Of a stretch of 64,000 nucleotides of DNA, positions 57,471 to 64,000 are shown piece by piece. Position 1 is the stretch's first letter, and the number at the start of each line of letters is the position of its first letter. Source of the DNA: JABWBJ01 sp036507855 (GTDB lineage: Bacteria > Gemmatimonadota > Gemmatimonadetes > Gemmatimonadales > Gemmatimonadaceae); contig DATCIJ010000013.1 of the NCBI GenBank assembly GCA_036507855.1, positions 33,778 through 97,777 on the forward strand. Direction: 5' to 3'. A model generated the notes under the pieces. The model worked only from the letters and a program-made list of their open reading frames with translations, searched no databases and was not told the DNA's origin. A program made the position numbers and the translations under genes.

Positions 57471-58417
57471 CAGGCCGAAAAGTGGTCGTAGCCTGCGGCG
57501 AGGTCAACGCGATCCCGACCTTCTTTGAAGGTCACTTCCGCCGCGGGCCCATCGACCACGGCTCCGATTCGCGTGAGCGGCACCGCGAATCGGGCGCTGA
57601 ATGCGACGGCATCGAACTCGTCAGGCGCGGTCACCAGCAGCTCATACTCTTCCCCGCTGGTTGCCGCGGCGCGCGCGGTGACGTCCGGGACGCACGGGAC
57701 GGACAGGACGTCGATCTCGAGTGCAACGGCGCTGGCGGCCGCGATGTGCCGCGCATCGGACGAAAGCCCGTCAGAGAGGTCGATCATCGCCGTGGCACCG
57801 CGCTCAGCCAGCCATCGTGCTTCTGCCACGCGCGCGACGGGGTGCGCGAAACGCGGCCAGTGTTCCGCTGACGGCAGTTCGCCCGCGAGGAGCGCCCGGA
57901 GCGCCGCCCCAGGTCCTCCCAATTTCCCGGTTACCCAGATCGAGTCGCCGACCCGGGCCCCGGCGCGACCAACAGGCGGAGCGGCCGAGCCCAGGACCGT
58001 CATCGTCAGGCTGATACGATCTCCGCCGGTCAGATCGCCGCCGACGATCGGACAACTGCTGTCGCGGGCGGCCTGTCCGATACCATCGGCGAGCAGCTCA
58101 ATGGACTCGGCGATGCCGGCGGGAATCGTCGCCGCGATCAGCAGTCCGATCGGGTCGGCGGCCATCGCGGCCAGGTCGCTCAACGACGCGACGGTCGCGC
58201 GATAGCCGATCTCCTGCAGCGAAAGCCACTCGCGCCGGAAGTGAACGCCTTCCAGCGACGTATCGGTAGAAGCGACGAGGCGCGCGCCATGCGTGACGTC
58301 GAGGACAGCCGCGTCATCTCCGGCGTGCTGGACGAGATCACCCCAGCGAGCGGCCATCCTTCGAATCAGATCGAACTCGACCCCCGGACCCATCTTCGCC
58401 CACGAGTCACCGATCAC
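57470..58417 (-). CDS. thiL: Thiamine-phosphate kinase
   Basis: A 315-residue ThiL that phosphorylates thiamine monophosphate to the diphosphate. HAGDDAAVLDV, VASTDTSLEGVHFRREW, GYRATVASLSDLAAM, GDLTGGDRISLTMTVLG and MIDLSDGLSSDARHIA are the metal and ATP motifs. The GTG at 58417 overlaps the nnr stop (GTGA); an internal ATG at 58393 (MGPGVEFDLIRRM) also fits the usual start. Confidence 0.95.
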   Translation of the reverse strand: MIGDSWAKMGPGVEFDLIRRMAARWGDLVQHAGDDAAVLDVTHGARLVASTDTSLEGVHFRREWLSLQEIGYRATVASLSDLAAMAADPIGLLIAATIPAGIAESIELLADGIGQAARDSSCPIVGGDLTGGDRISLTMTVLGSAAPPVGRAGARVGDSIWVTGKLGGPGAALRALLAGELPSAEHWPRFAHPVARVAEARWLAERGATAMIDLSDGLSSDARHIAAASAVALEIDVLSVPCVPDVTARAAATSGEEYELLVTAPDEFDAVAFSARFAVPLTRIGAVVDGPAAEVTFKEGRDRVDLAAGYDHFSA

Positions 58418-59964
58418 TCGATCGCCTCGATGCGATGCGTGATGACCGCGGGAAGCTCAGACAGAATGGGTGCGCGCGGCGGCGCGGTGGAAAGTCGCCA
58501 GGCGTGGCCCAGCGCATCGACGACATCGCCGATGGTGACGCCACGCACCGGACGGCCGGCGTTCGCGATCTCCGCCGCCCGTCCGTGAATCCAGGCCGCA
58601 GCCGCGCCGCTCTTGAGCGAATCCCCGGTCTGCGCCAGGAGCGTCACCGCGATTCCGGCCAGGACGTCGCCGCTCCCGGCCGTCGCGAGCACCGGCGTCC
58701 CCGTCGCCGATACGACGACTTCTCCGGTTGGCGCGGTGATCACTGTTGGGACGCCCTTGAGCACGATGCTGGCGCCCAGTACGTGCGCCGCGTCGTGCGC
58801 CACTTCGAAGCGATTGTTCACGACCTCATCGTCATTGGTGCCGACCAGTCGCGCCAGTTCGCGGACGTGCGGCGTGAGGAGCGCCGGACGTCCGGCCAGC
58901 GCGGCGCCGAGCCAGGGGATTTCGCCATCGAAGAGGGTAATCGCGTCGGCATCAAGGACCGTGGGACCCTGCCACATTTCGAGGACCGTCTCGAGCTGAC
59001 GGCGCGCTTGGGCCGACCGGCCCAGGCCCGGGCCGACGAGGACGGCATGGCATCCTTCCAGCAACGCGGCGAAGTCCTCGCCCGCGAGCGGCCAGGTAGC
59101 CGTGGTTGCCTCGACCGCCGCTGCCTGAACCGAGGCGAGACTTGGCTCTTCGACGAGCGTGCGCACCATCCCTATGCCGGATCGAAAGGCGGCGCGCGTC
59201 GCCAGAATGACCGCGCCTGCCATGCCGCGCGATCCGCCAACGATAACCACGCGCCGCCGGGTGCCTTTGTGAGCGTTCGGGCCGATGGGCGGAATGGCAT
59301 TGGCGACCCACGGCTCATCGACCAGCGCCGGGGCGCCATCCGGCATTTCGGCGTACTCGCCGAGTCCGATGTCGACGACGGCAATCGCGCCGCACTCGCC
59401 GCGCGAGAGCAGGTGGCCACGCTTGACGGTCCCGAACGAAATCGTCAGGTCGGCGCTCACCGCGAGCGGGCCCGCGCCCCTGGTGGCGTCGACGCCAGTC
59501 GGGATATCGAGGGCGACGACCACGGCCCCGGCGGCGCGCCGCCGCTGAATGGTCCGCACCGCGTCGGCCAGCGCCCGCGATGGCGCGCCCTTCGCGCCGG
59601 TCCCCAGCAGGGCGTCCACTACGACCATCTCGGTGCCGTCCCCAGTGCCTAACGACACACGACCGAGCACGGCGGCGCGCTCCAGGAAGGCATCGCCAGT
59701 GCGGCTCTCGACCACTTCATGGATGCGCACCGGGATGCCTCGCTCGGCGAGGTGTCCCGCCAGCACCCATCCGTCACCGCCATTGTTGCCGGGCCCGGTC
59801 ATCACGAGCACGCCGCCGCCCAGCGCGTCACCGAACCGTCCTAGCAGGACTTCGGCAGCCGCCGTGCCGGCCCGCTGCATCAAGGCGCGTGACGAGACAC
59901 CGGCGCTGATCGCGGCCGCGTCGCGCGCGGCCGCGCCTTCTCCCGTCACCACACGTACGATCAC
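58414..59964 (-). CDS. nnr: Bifunctional NAD(P)H-hydrate epimerase/dehydratase
   Basis: A 516-residue fusion repairing hydrated NAD(P)H. The N-terminal epimerase half has MTGPGNNGGDGWVLAGHL, VDALLGTGAKG and LDIPTGVDAT. The C-terminal ADP/ATP-dependent dehydratase half has IVGGSRGMAGAVILATRA, GPTVLDADAITL, LTPHVRELARL, VLKGVPTVIT and TAGSGDVLAGIAVTLL. In the operon the order is nnr, thiL, plsC, with coupled starts. Confidence 0.96.
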   Translation of the reverse strand: MIVRVVTGEGAAARDAAAISAGVSSRALMQRAGTAAAEVLLGRFGDALGGGVLVMTGPGNNGGDGWVLAGHLAERGIPVRIHEVVESRTGDAFLERAAVLGRVSLGTGDGTEMVVVDALLGTGAKGAPSRALADAVRTIQRRRAAGAVVVALDIPTGVDATRGAGPLAVSADLTISFGTVKRGHLLSRGECGAIAVVDIGLGEYAEMPDGAPALVDEPWVANAIPPIGPNAHKGTRRRVVIVGGSRGMAGAVILATRAAFRSGIGMVRTLVEEPSLASVQAAAVEATTATWPLAGEDFAALLEGCHAVLVGPGLGRSAQARRQLETVLEMWQGPTVLDADAITLFDGEIPWLGAALAGRPALLTPHVRELARLVGTNDDEVVNNRFEVAHDAAHVLGASIVLKGVPTVITAPTGEVVVSATGTPVLATAGSGDVLAGIAVTLLAQTGDSLKSGAAAAWIHGRAAEIANAGRPVRGVTIGDVVDALGHAWRLSTAPPRAPILSELPAVITHRIEAIE

Positions 59965-59991
59965 GCGCTGATCACCTGGCAGCCGTCGTGG

Positions 59992-60189
59992 CTACTTGTG
60001 TGACTGTCCGAGCGCCCGGCCGAAGTTGATCTCGCCGTTGTCGATGCGAATGTTGAAACCACACTCGGGATTGCTGCACACCCATGCCTTGTAGGTAATG
60101 GGTGCGCCGTCCCGACCGTAGTCGCTCATTGGCAGCAGTTCGCCATTCCCGCACTTGCGACACTTCGGCAGCTCGATGTTCGAAACCAC
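59992..60189 (-). CDS. Small zinc-ribbon protein
   Basis: A 65-residue protein with CRKCGNG and CSNPEC, four cysteines spaced as a zinc ribbon, and a short beta hairpin between. It has no further domain. It precedes nnr by 27 bp on the same strand. Proteins of this size often act as adaptor or nucleic-acid-binding units; nothing more can be said. Confidence 0.7.
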   Translation of the reverse strand: MVSNIELPKCRKCGNGELLPMSDYGRDGAPITYKAWVCSNPECGFNIRIDNGEINFGRALGQSHK

Positions 60190-60243
60190 ATGTCCTCCCT
60201 GGCGTCAGCGCGCGCGGTCAGACCGCCAGGCGCCGGTGCGGCC

Positions 60244-60630
60244 TCACGCCAGGTGCGCCGCACTCCATGGATACGATTCCTCGAACGCTTCGTCGAAGTC
60301 AAAGACATCCGCGAAATCCAGCCTCGAGTCGCCGGGCAGGCTCATCAGCAGGCCAGTGTCGACGAGCGCGAACACGATGTCCCCCAGATGCGCGGTCGAA
60401 CGAACCCCCCAGTGTTCCAGCACGAGGCGGGACATCACGCCGAAGCGCTCCAGCGCGAGCTCGCGAACCGCGTGGGCCAGCTCGCGACCGTCCACGTGAC
60501 GTCGCTCGGGAAGCCGGGATTGGAGGGACTCCAGCGACGCCAGTACGAACAGGAACGCGCATTCATGAAAGCGCGACTCCCGCAGCCGGATCTGCTCCAT
60601 CAACCCATCACGAAACCCGAGTTCTCCCAC
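60244..60630 (-). CDS. Minf_1886 family protein
   Basis: A 128-residue protein. The N-terminal RFHECAFLFVLASLESLQ helix, the RHVDGRELAHAVRELALERFGVMSRLVLEHWGV segment and DIVFALVDTGLLMSLPGDSRLDFADVFDFDEAFEE are the family pattern. Its function is unknown in general. It has no signal peptide and lies 54 bp upstream of the zinc-ribbon gene on the same strand. Confidence 0.85.
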   Translation of the reverse strand: MGELGFRDGLMEQIRLRESRFHECAFLFVLASLESLQSRLPERRHVDGRELAHAVRELALERFGVMSRLVLEHWGVRSTAHLGDIVFALVDTGLLMSLPGDSRLDFADVFDFDEAFEESYPWSAAHLA

Positions 60631-60750
60631 CCCGCCTCCCGCGGACCGCCTCCGGGAATGACGCCGGCGGACGCAACAAGATGCGTCGCGTGGTCGCGCT
60701 TCACAACACTTGCGCTTGCCGCGTTATGCCGAGCGTCCGGTTAGGATCGG

Positions 60751-61200
60751 CTAAGGGAGTCGACTGACGACGCGGGCGAGAATCTCCGAGGCCTGGCGCA
60801 AGATGCCACGCTCCGCCGCGGTGAGTTCTCCAATGGGCGCAGCGAGCCGCCTGACGCGGCGGGCACGTCCAGCATGGAGCAGGCTCTCCCCTTTCGCGGT
60901 CGCGCGCAAGCGCACGATGCGGCCATCGTCGGGATCCTTTTCGCGGCGCACCAGCTGCTCGCGCTCCAGCGCGCTCACCAGTCGCGTCATCGTGGGCGGC
61001 TTCACCTGCTCCGCGGCGGCCAGGTCGCCGAGCGTGACCGGACCGCCGAAGACGATGACGGACAGCGCGGACAATCGCGGCCCGGTGAGTCCCGCCTGCA
61101 CGTCCTCACGCCGCAAGCCACGCAGCAGGTGGATCGCGAGGCTGTGCCAGCGATCAGCGAGTTCGTCGGTGTCGCGGGTGCCCCGCCCTCTTGCGCTCAT
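60751..61200 (-). CDS. MarR family transcriptional regulator
   Basis: A 149-residue winged-helix regulator from ATG 61200. GLTGPRLSALSVIVFGGPVTLGDLAAAEQVKPPTMTR is the DNA-recognition region and REKDPDDGRIVRLRATAKGE is the wing. It is divergent from a VOC/glyoxalase gene, with a perfect TTAGC-type palindrome between them, so it probably represses that gene and itself. Confidence 0.93.
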   Translation of the reverse strand: MSARGRGTRDTDELADRWHSLAIHLLRGLRREDVQAGLTGPRLSALSVIVFGGPVTLGDLAAAEQVKPPTMTRLVSALEREQLVRREKDPDDGRIVRLRATAKGESLLHAGRARRVRRLAAPIGELTAAERGILRQASEILARVVSRLP

Positions 61201-61219
61201 GTCTCTCCGATGCAAACTT

Positions 61220-61234
61220 GTTAGCAAAGCTAAC
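61220..61234. promoter_or_regulatory. GTTAGC-AAA-GCTAAC palindrome, MarR operator candidate
   Basis: A perfect 6-3-6 inverted repeat, 20 bp from the MarR gene start and 54 bp upstream of the VOC gene. MarR-family sites often have a TTAGC/GCTAA core with this spacing, which supports autoregulation. Confidence 0.7.
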
Positions 61235-61287
61235 TAACTGACGCGCGGAGGCAACCCCGCTCCGCCGCTCTCACCTTGGAGGGACTC

Positions 61288-61677
61288 ATGCCGGCCACTA
61301 CGCCTGTTGTCGGACTCGGAGCCATCGGTCAGATCGCCATGAACGCCACCGACATTCCCCGGGCCGTGCGTTTCTATCGCGACGCGCTCGGCATGCGCCT
61401 GCTGTTCGAGGTGCTACCCAAGATGGCGTTCTTCGATTGCGCCGGCGTGCGGCTCATGCTGTCGCTGCCCGAGAACGCGGAATACGACCATCCAGGTTCG
61501 GTGCTGTATTTCCGCGTGGACGACATTGTACAGGCTCATGCGGCGCTCAAGGAACGCGGCGTCCCTTTCGCCGACGAGCCTCACCTGGTGGCGCGGATGC
61601 CGGACCACGAACTCTGGATGACGTTCTTCAAGGACACCGAGGGGAATACGCTGGCGCTGATGGCTGAGAAGAGATAG
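61288..61677 (+). CDS. VOC superfamily protein (glyoxalase/bleomycin-resistance type)
   Basis: A 129-residue vicinal oxygen chelate protein; ATG 61288 follows GGAGGG. IGQIAMNATDIPRAVRFYRDALGM opens the first beta-alpha-beta-beta-beta unit, and the second ends with ELWMTFFKDTEGNTLALM. A metal Glu is at the standard end position (DTEGN). The substrate is unknown. It is probably induced through the divergent MarR regulator. Confidence 0.9.
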   Translation: MPATTPVVGLGAIGQIAMNATDIPRAVRFYRDALGMRLLFEVLPKMAFFDCAGVRLMLSLPENAEYDHPGSVLYFRVDDIVQAHAALKERGVPFADEPHLVARMPDHELWMTFFKDTEGNTLALMAEKR

Positions 61678-61806
61678 GAGATAGGAAACAGGAAACAGGA
61701 AACAGGGAAGGCATGAAGCGTCAATACTGAGGGCCCGAGCTGATGCGAGGGCCCTCAGTCCATCCCTGTTTCCTGTTACCTGTTTCCTGTTTCCCGTTCC
61801 CTATCT
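61677..61806. repeat. Nested stutter hairpin, GGAAACAGG/CCTGTTTCC type
   Basis: The left arm (61677-61708) repeats AGGAAACAGG and the right arm (61762-61806) repeats CCTGTTTCCTG. Between them lies a perfect 10-bp GC hairpin. The arms supply the stops of both convergent genes: TAG of the VOC gene at the left boundary and CTA (TAG) of the FAH gene in the right arm. The word and design match 11775-11876. Confidence 0.8.
61727..61758. terminator. Perfect 10-bp hairpin at the centre of the stutter repeat
   Basis: CTGAGGGCCC (61727-61736) pairs with GGGCCCTCAG (61749-61758), with a 12-base loop. It is placed between convergent genes. A bidirectional terminator is the simplest reading. Confidence 0.65.
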
Positions 61807-62622
61807 TTTCACAATCCTGTTCCGCAGCACTCCGATCCCTTCGATCTCGACCTCCACCACATCGCCCGGCTTCATGGCCTTCGTGCTGCCGGGCGTGCCG
61901 GTGTAGATCACGTCACCGGGTTCCAGCGTCACATAACGACTGATGTAGCTCACGATCGCCGGGACGTCGAAGATGAGGTCCTTCGTTCGCTGTGACTGAA
62001 CGACCTCGCCGTTCACCCGCGTCTGCAGCAGGAGGTCGCCGTAGTTCAAGCCGGTGACGATCATCGGACCCAGGGGCCCGAAGGTGTCCGAGGCCTTGGC
62101 GCGGAACCACTGCAGGTCGGCGCGTTGCCAGTCACGCTCGCTGATGTCGTTGCCCGCCGTCACCCCGAACACGTGCTTCGGCGCGTCGGCCGTCGACACA
62201 TTCTGCGCCCGTCGGCCAATCACCACGACGAGCTCCCCCTCGAAATGCAGGTTCGTGGCGTCCGCCGGGTAGATCACATCCGCTTCGGGCCCAATGATGG
62301 ACGTCGGCATCTTGGCGAACAGTCCGGGATAGGTCGCCGAGGGCCGTTCACCGAGGTGCGTCACGTAGTTGAGGCCTACCGCAATCACCTTCCCCGGCGT
62401 CACCGGCGCCAGAAGCTGGACCTGGTCCAGGCGCAGCGTGCGTCCCGTCGGCCGCGGGGACGTAAACAGATCGCCGCTGAGTTCCCTCACGGTCTGACCG
62501 TCCACCAGTCCGTAGGCCGTCGTGCCGCCGGCGGAATACCGCACATAACGAGTGACTTGCGCCGGCAGGACCGTCATTGGGAGCGTGCCGGCGAACAGCA
62601 GGGAAAGGGCGAGGCGTCGCAT
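61801..62622 (-). CDS. Exported fumarylacetoacetate hydrolase-fold protein
   Basis: A 273-residue FAH-fold protein with a signal peptide (ALSLLFAGTLPMTVLPAQ). The domain motifs are present: IAVGLNYVTHLGE, LHFEGELVVVIGRRA (metal Glu pair), TAGNDISERDWQ (metal Asp) and GLNYGDLLLQTRVNGEVVQ. FAH-fold members are hydrolases or decarboxylases of 2-oxo acids and are normally cytoplasmic. This one should lie in the periplasm. Confidence 0.85.
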   Translation of the reverse strand: MRRLALSLLFAGTLPMTVLPAQVTRYVRYSAGGTTAYGLVDGQTVRELSGDLFTSPRPTGRTLRLDQVQLLAPVTPGKVIAVGLNYVTHLGERPSATYPGLFAKMPTSIIGPEADVIYPADATNLHFEGELVVVIGRRAQNVSTADAPKHVFGVTAGNDISERDWQRADLQWFRAKASDTFGPLGPMIVTGLNYGDLLLQTRVNGEVVQSQRTKDLIFDVPAIVSYISRYVTLEPGDVIYTGTPGSTKAMKPGDVVEVEIEGIGVLRNRIVKR

Positions 62623-62778
62623 GGAGTGCTCCGGAGTCGCTGGGATCGAACGCGCCGGTGACGAATCTGCAGTGATTCCGGCCATGCCGCATCCCCGCGA
62701 TGGGCAGGCCGGGGTCGGGATCGATTGCGCGACGGGCTCGAATGCCGCATCGTCAGCATCGGGTCACAGGGAGGCGGC

Positions 62779-63456
62779 ATGAACGGGTACAACTTCACCG
62801 AGCGCGTCAGAAAAGTCCTTCAGCTTGCCCGCGAGGAAGCGTTCGCGCTCCAGCACGAGTACGTCGGCACCGAGCACATTCTCCTCGGGCTGTGTGCCGA
62901 GGGCGGCGGCGTTGCCGACGCTGCGCTGGTGAACCTCGACGTCGACAACGGATCGGTCAGGGAGCAGGTCCTGAAGCTGGTGAGACCCGGGAAGGACGAC
63001 GCCGCTGCCGCGGCGGCGCCAGCGTCCGGCGGAATTCTTGGCGCGATAGCCGGCTCAATGGGGCTCACACGCCAGCAACGCGACCTGCCCTACACCAGCC
63101 GGGCGAAGAGAGTGCTCGAGCTGGCGATGAGCGAGGCTCGTGAGCTGAGGCACTCGTACGTCGGGACTGAACATCTCCTGCTGGGCCTGATGCGCGAAGA
63201 GAAAGGAATCGCGGCCCAGGTCCTTACCTCAAAAGGGCTGACCGTTACCGGAGTTCGCGACGAGGTCGTGAGGCTGCTCGGGACGGAAATGCCGTCGACG
63301 GCGGCAAGCCAGTCGCCGCCGGGACCGCGATTGAGTCGAGAAGAGCGGCAGGCTTCGATCACGCTCGTGGTCGAGCACCCGGATGGGCGCGTGGAAGCGA
63401 AGAAGTTCGGGCGCGCCAATGACGCCGTGCGGTACCTCAACGCGTTGGAGTATTGA
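62779..63456 (+). CDS. Stand-alone Clp N-terminal (ClpN) double-repeat protein
   Basis: A 225-residue protein with two Clp-N repeats very close to the N-domain of ClpC: MNGYNFTERVRKVLQLAREE and YVGTEHILLGLC, then DLPYTSRAKRVLELAMSEA and YVGTEHLLLGLMREEKGIA. There is no AAA+ module. The last 45 residues (RLSREERQASITLVVEHP and KKFGRANDAVRYLNALEY) form a small extra domain. It may act as an adaptor or decoy that binds ClpC substrates. GGAGG precedes the start. Confidence 0.88.
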   Translation: MNGYNFTERVRKVLQLAREEAFALQHEYVGTEHILLGLCAEGGGVADAALVNLDVDNGSVREQVLKLVRPGKDDAAAAAAPASGGILGAIAGSMGLTRQQRDLPYTSRAKRVLELAMSEARELRHSYVGTEHLLLGLMREEKGIAAQVLTSKGLTVTGVRDEVVRLLGTEMPSTAASQSPPGPRLSREERQASITLVVEHPDGRVEAKKFGRANDAVRYLNALEY

Positions 63457-63465
63457 AGCGAGTCA

Positions 63466-63502
63466 CGATTCACCAGTCACCAGGCACCAGGCACCAGGCA
63501 TG
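63466..63502 (+). repeat. Stutter repeat, CACCAGG type
   Basis: CACCAGTCACCAGGCACCAGGCACCAGGCATG is a single arm between the ClpN gene and the next gene, and it carries the ATG of the latter. It is similar in letters to the CATCAGG word at 26091 and 32889. Confidence 0.6.
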
Positions 63503-63865
63503 ATGAAGGAAGCAAACCGCGACGTCCTTGATCAGGGCAGCCTGCCGGAAATGCTGGCGCACCGCGCGCGACAGGCGTCAGATCGACGGCTCGCTCTCGA
63601 TGCGGCGCTGGGACTCATCGCAGCGGCCAGTTTTGCGGTCCTTCGGCCGCCACTCTGGATTCCGCTGACGGCGCTCGCGTTCTGCCTTGGCGCGTTTGGC
63701 GCCTGGGGCATTCTCGATCGCGAGCTTGTCGATTCAGCCGGTGCGGCACCTCGCGCCAGGTTCTTCGGGTGGGCGCGTGGCGTGGTTGCGGTGCTGGGTG
63801 GAGCGGCAGCGGTCTTCTTCGGCGTCAGCCTGTTCTTCGCGCTGCTGGGCCCCATAAGAAGCTAG
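63500..63865 (+). CDS. Small two-helix membrane protein, unknown function
   Basis: A 121-residue protein (ATG at 63500, with a second ATG at 63503). Membrane segments lie at about residues 38-68 (LIAAASFAVLRPPLWIPL and LAFCLGAFGAWGIL, possibly two) and at 92-115 (VVAVLGGAAAVFFGVSLFFALL). I do not recognise the family. The start codon lies at the end of a stutter repeat and has no clear ribosome-binding site. Confidence 0.6.
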   Translation: MMKEANRDVLDQGSLPEMLAHRARQASDRRLALDAALGLIAAASFAVLRPPLWIPLTALAFCLGAFGAWGILDRELVDSAGAAPRARFFGWARGVVAVLGGAAAVFFGVSLFFALLGPIRS

Positions 63866-63874
63866 TGGTATGAT
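63866..63874 (+). promoter_or_regulatory. Extended -10 element TGGTATGAT
   Basis: TGnTATGAT is an extended -10 box right after the stop of the small membrane protein. A start near 63881 would give a leader of about nine bases before ATG 63890. No -35 match is present, as is common for extended -10 promoters. Confidence 0.4.
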
Positions 63875-63889
63875 GCAGAATTGGTGTTC

Positions 63890-64000
63890 ATGACGAACAC
63901 GGTCCACCGCCTTGCACGTGTCGCGGCCAGTGAATGCGAACCGCGGGTTCGTCGAGTTGGGGAAATCGGATCCGCTCGAATCGAGCGGATCAAACGGATC
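63890..64000 (+). CDS. Unknown protein, N-terminal fragment
   Basis: An open frame from ATG 63890 (MTNTVHRLARVAASECEPRVR) runs to the window edge with 37 codons and no stop. It is Arg-rich and has no recognisable domain yet. The extended -10 box upstream makes a short-leader gene plausible. Confidence 0.4.
   Translation, partial: MTNTVHRLARVAASECEPRVRRVGEIGSARIERIKRI
63969..63991. repeat. Perfect palindrome GATCCGCTCGA-A-TCGAGCGGATC
   Basis: Two 11-bp arms around a single central base, inside the partial frame at the right edge. A partial third copy of the word GGATC follows immediately. It could be an operator or the start of a repeat cut by the window edge. Confidence 0.4.

Overview
The window is about 65% G+C and gene-dense. 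It holds roughly 57 protein genes, two tRNA-Met genes and no rRNA, prophage or CRISPR array. I infer an uncultured Gemmatimonadota-like bacterium. The reasons are the many secreted S9, S8, M28 and M48 peptidases, the long MoxR/DUF58/VWA/DUF4159/DUF4175 operon, fused propeller/metallopeptidase proteins, Minf_1886-type and ClpC-N-like proteins, and simple diderm-style lipoproteins. No marker gene fixes the phylum.

Layout. 1-5.7 kb: end of LemA, an HtpX-like protease, a large gluzincin/beta-propeller protein and a BIG2/PPC lipoprotein. 5.9-10.3 kb: the three-gene proton-translocating transhydrogenase (pntAA-pntAB-pntB) and an SLC13/ArsB-type permease. 10.3-18.1 kb: mostly exported enzymes on the minus strand (arginase-like, OsmC, dienelactone hydrolase, M28, glycosyltransferase, S9). 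18.2-21 kb: an internally deleted AAA ATPase, an AraC-like regulator, a tiny lipoprotein with three DFVNPLG repeats, and a TPR protein. 21-27.4 kb: M48 lipoprotein, deaminase, fadN-fadA beta-oxidation pair, icd. 27.5-30.5 kb: a fahA operon with ridA and two unknown genes. 30.6-36.8 kb: lipoproteins, an SixA-like phosphatase, a monoheme cytochrome next to a candidate cytochrome-porin fusion, DinB-type proteins and TerC. 36.8-51.4 kb: one minus-strand operon of nine genes, most of them touching or overlapping. 51.6-64 kb: S8 protease, phosphoesterase, tRNAs, ftsB-eno, plsC-thiL-nnr, MarR/VOC pair, exported FAH-fold protein, ClpN-only protein and the start of an unknown gene.

The most unusual content is non-coding. 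Many intergenic gaps are made of short (7-9 bp) degenerate direct repeats, often in two inverted arms around a GC-rich hairpin; the repeated word differs from site to site, and the arms often supply the stop or start codons of the flanking genes. Two near-identical 88-bp palindromic elements lie exactly at the stop codons of two unrelated genes. The octamer GCCTAACG/CGTTAGGC recurs about thirteen times, mostly inside genes. The best candidate for an undescribed protein system is the AraC-like regulator / DFVNPLG-repeat lipoprotein / TPR trio, with a perfect inverted repeat between the divergent genes. The nine-gene MoxR operon, whose legumain-like member has Ser in place of the catalytic Cys, is the second.

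All calls come from reading the sequence. Family names come from motif recognition, and no database search was possible.
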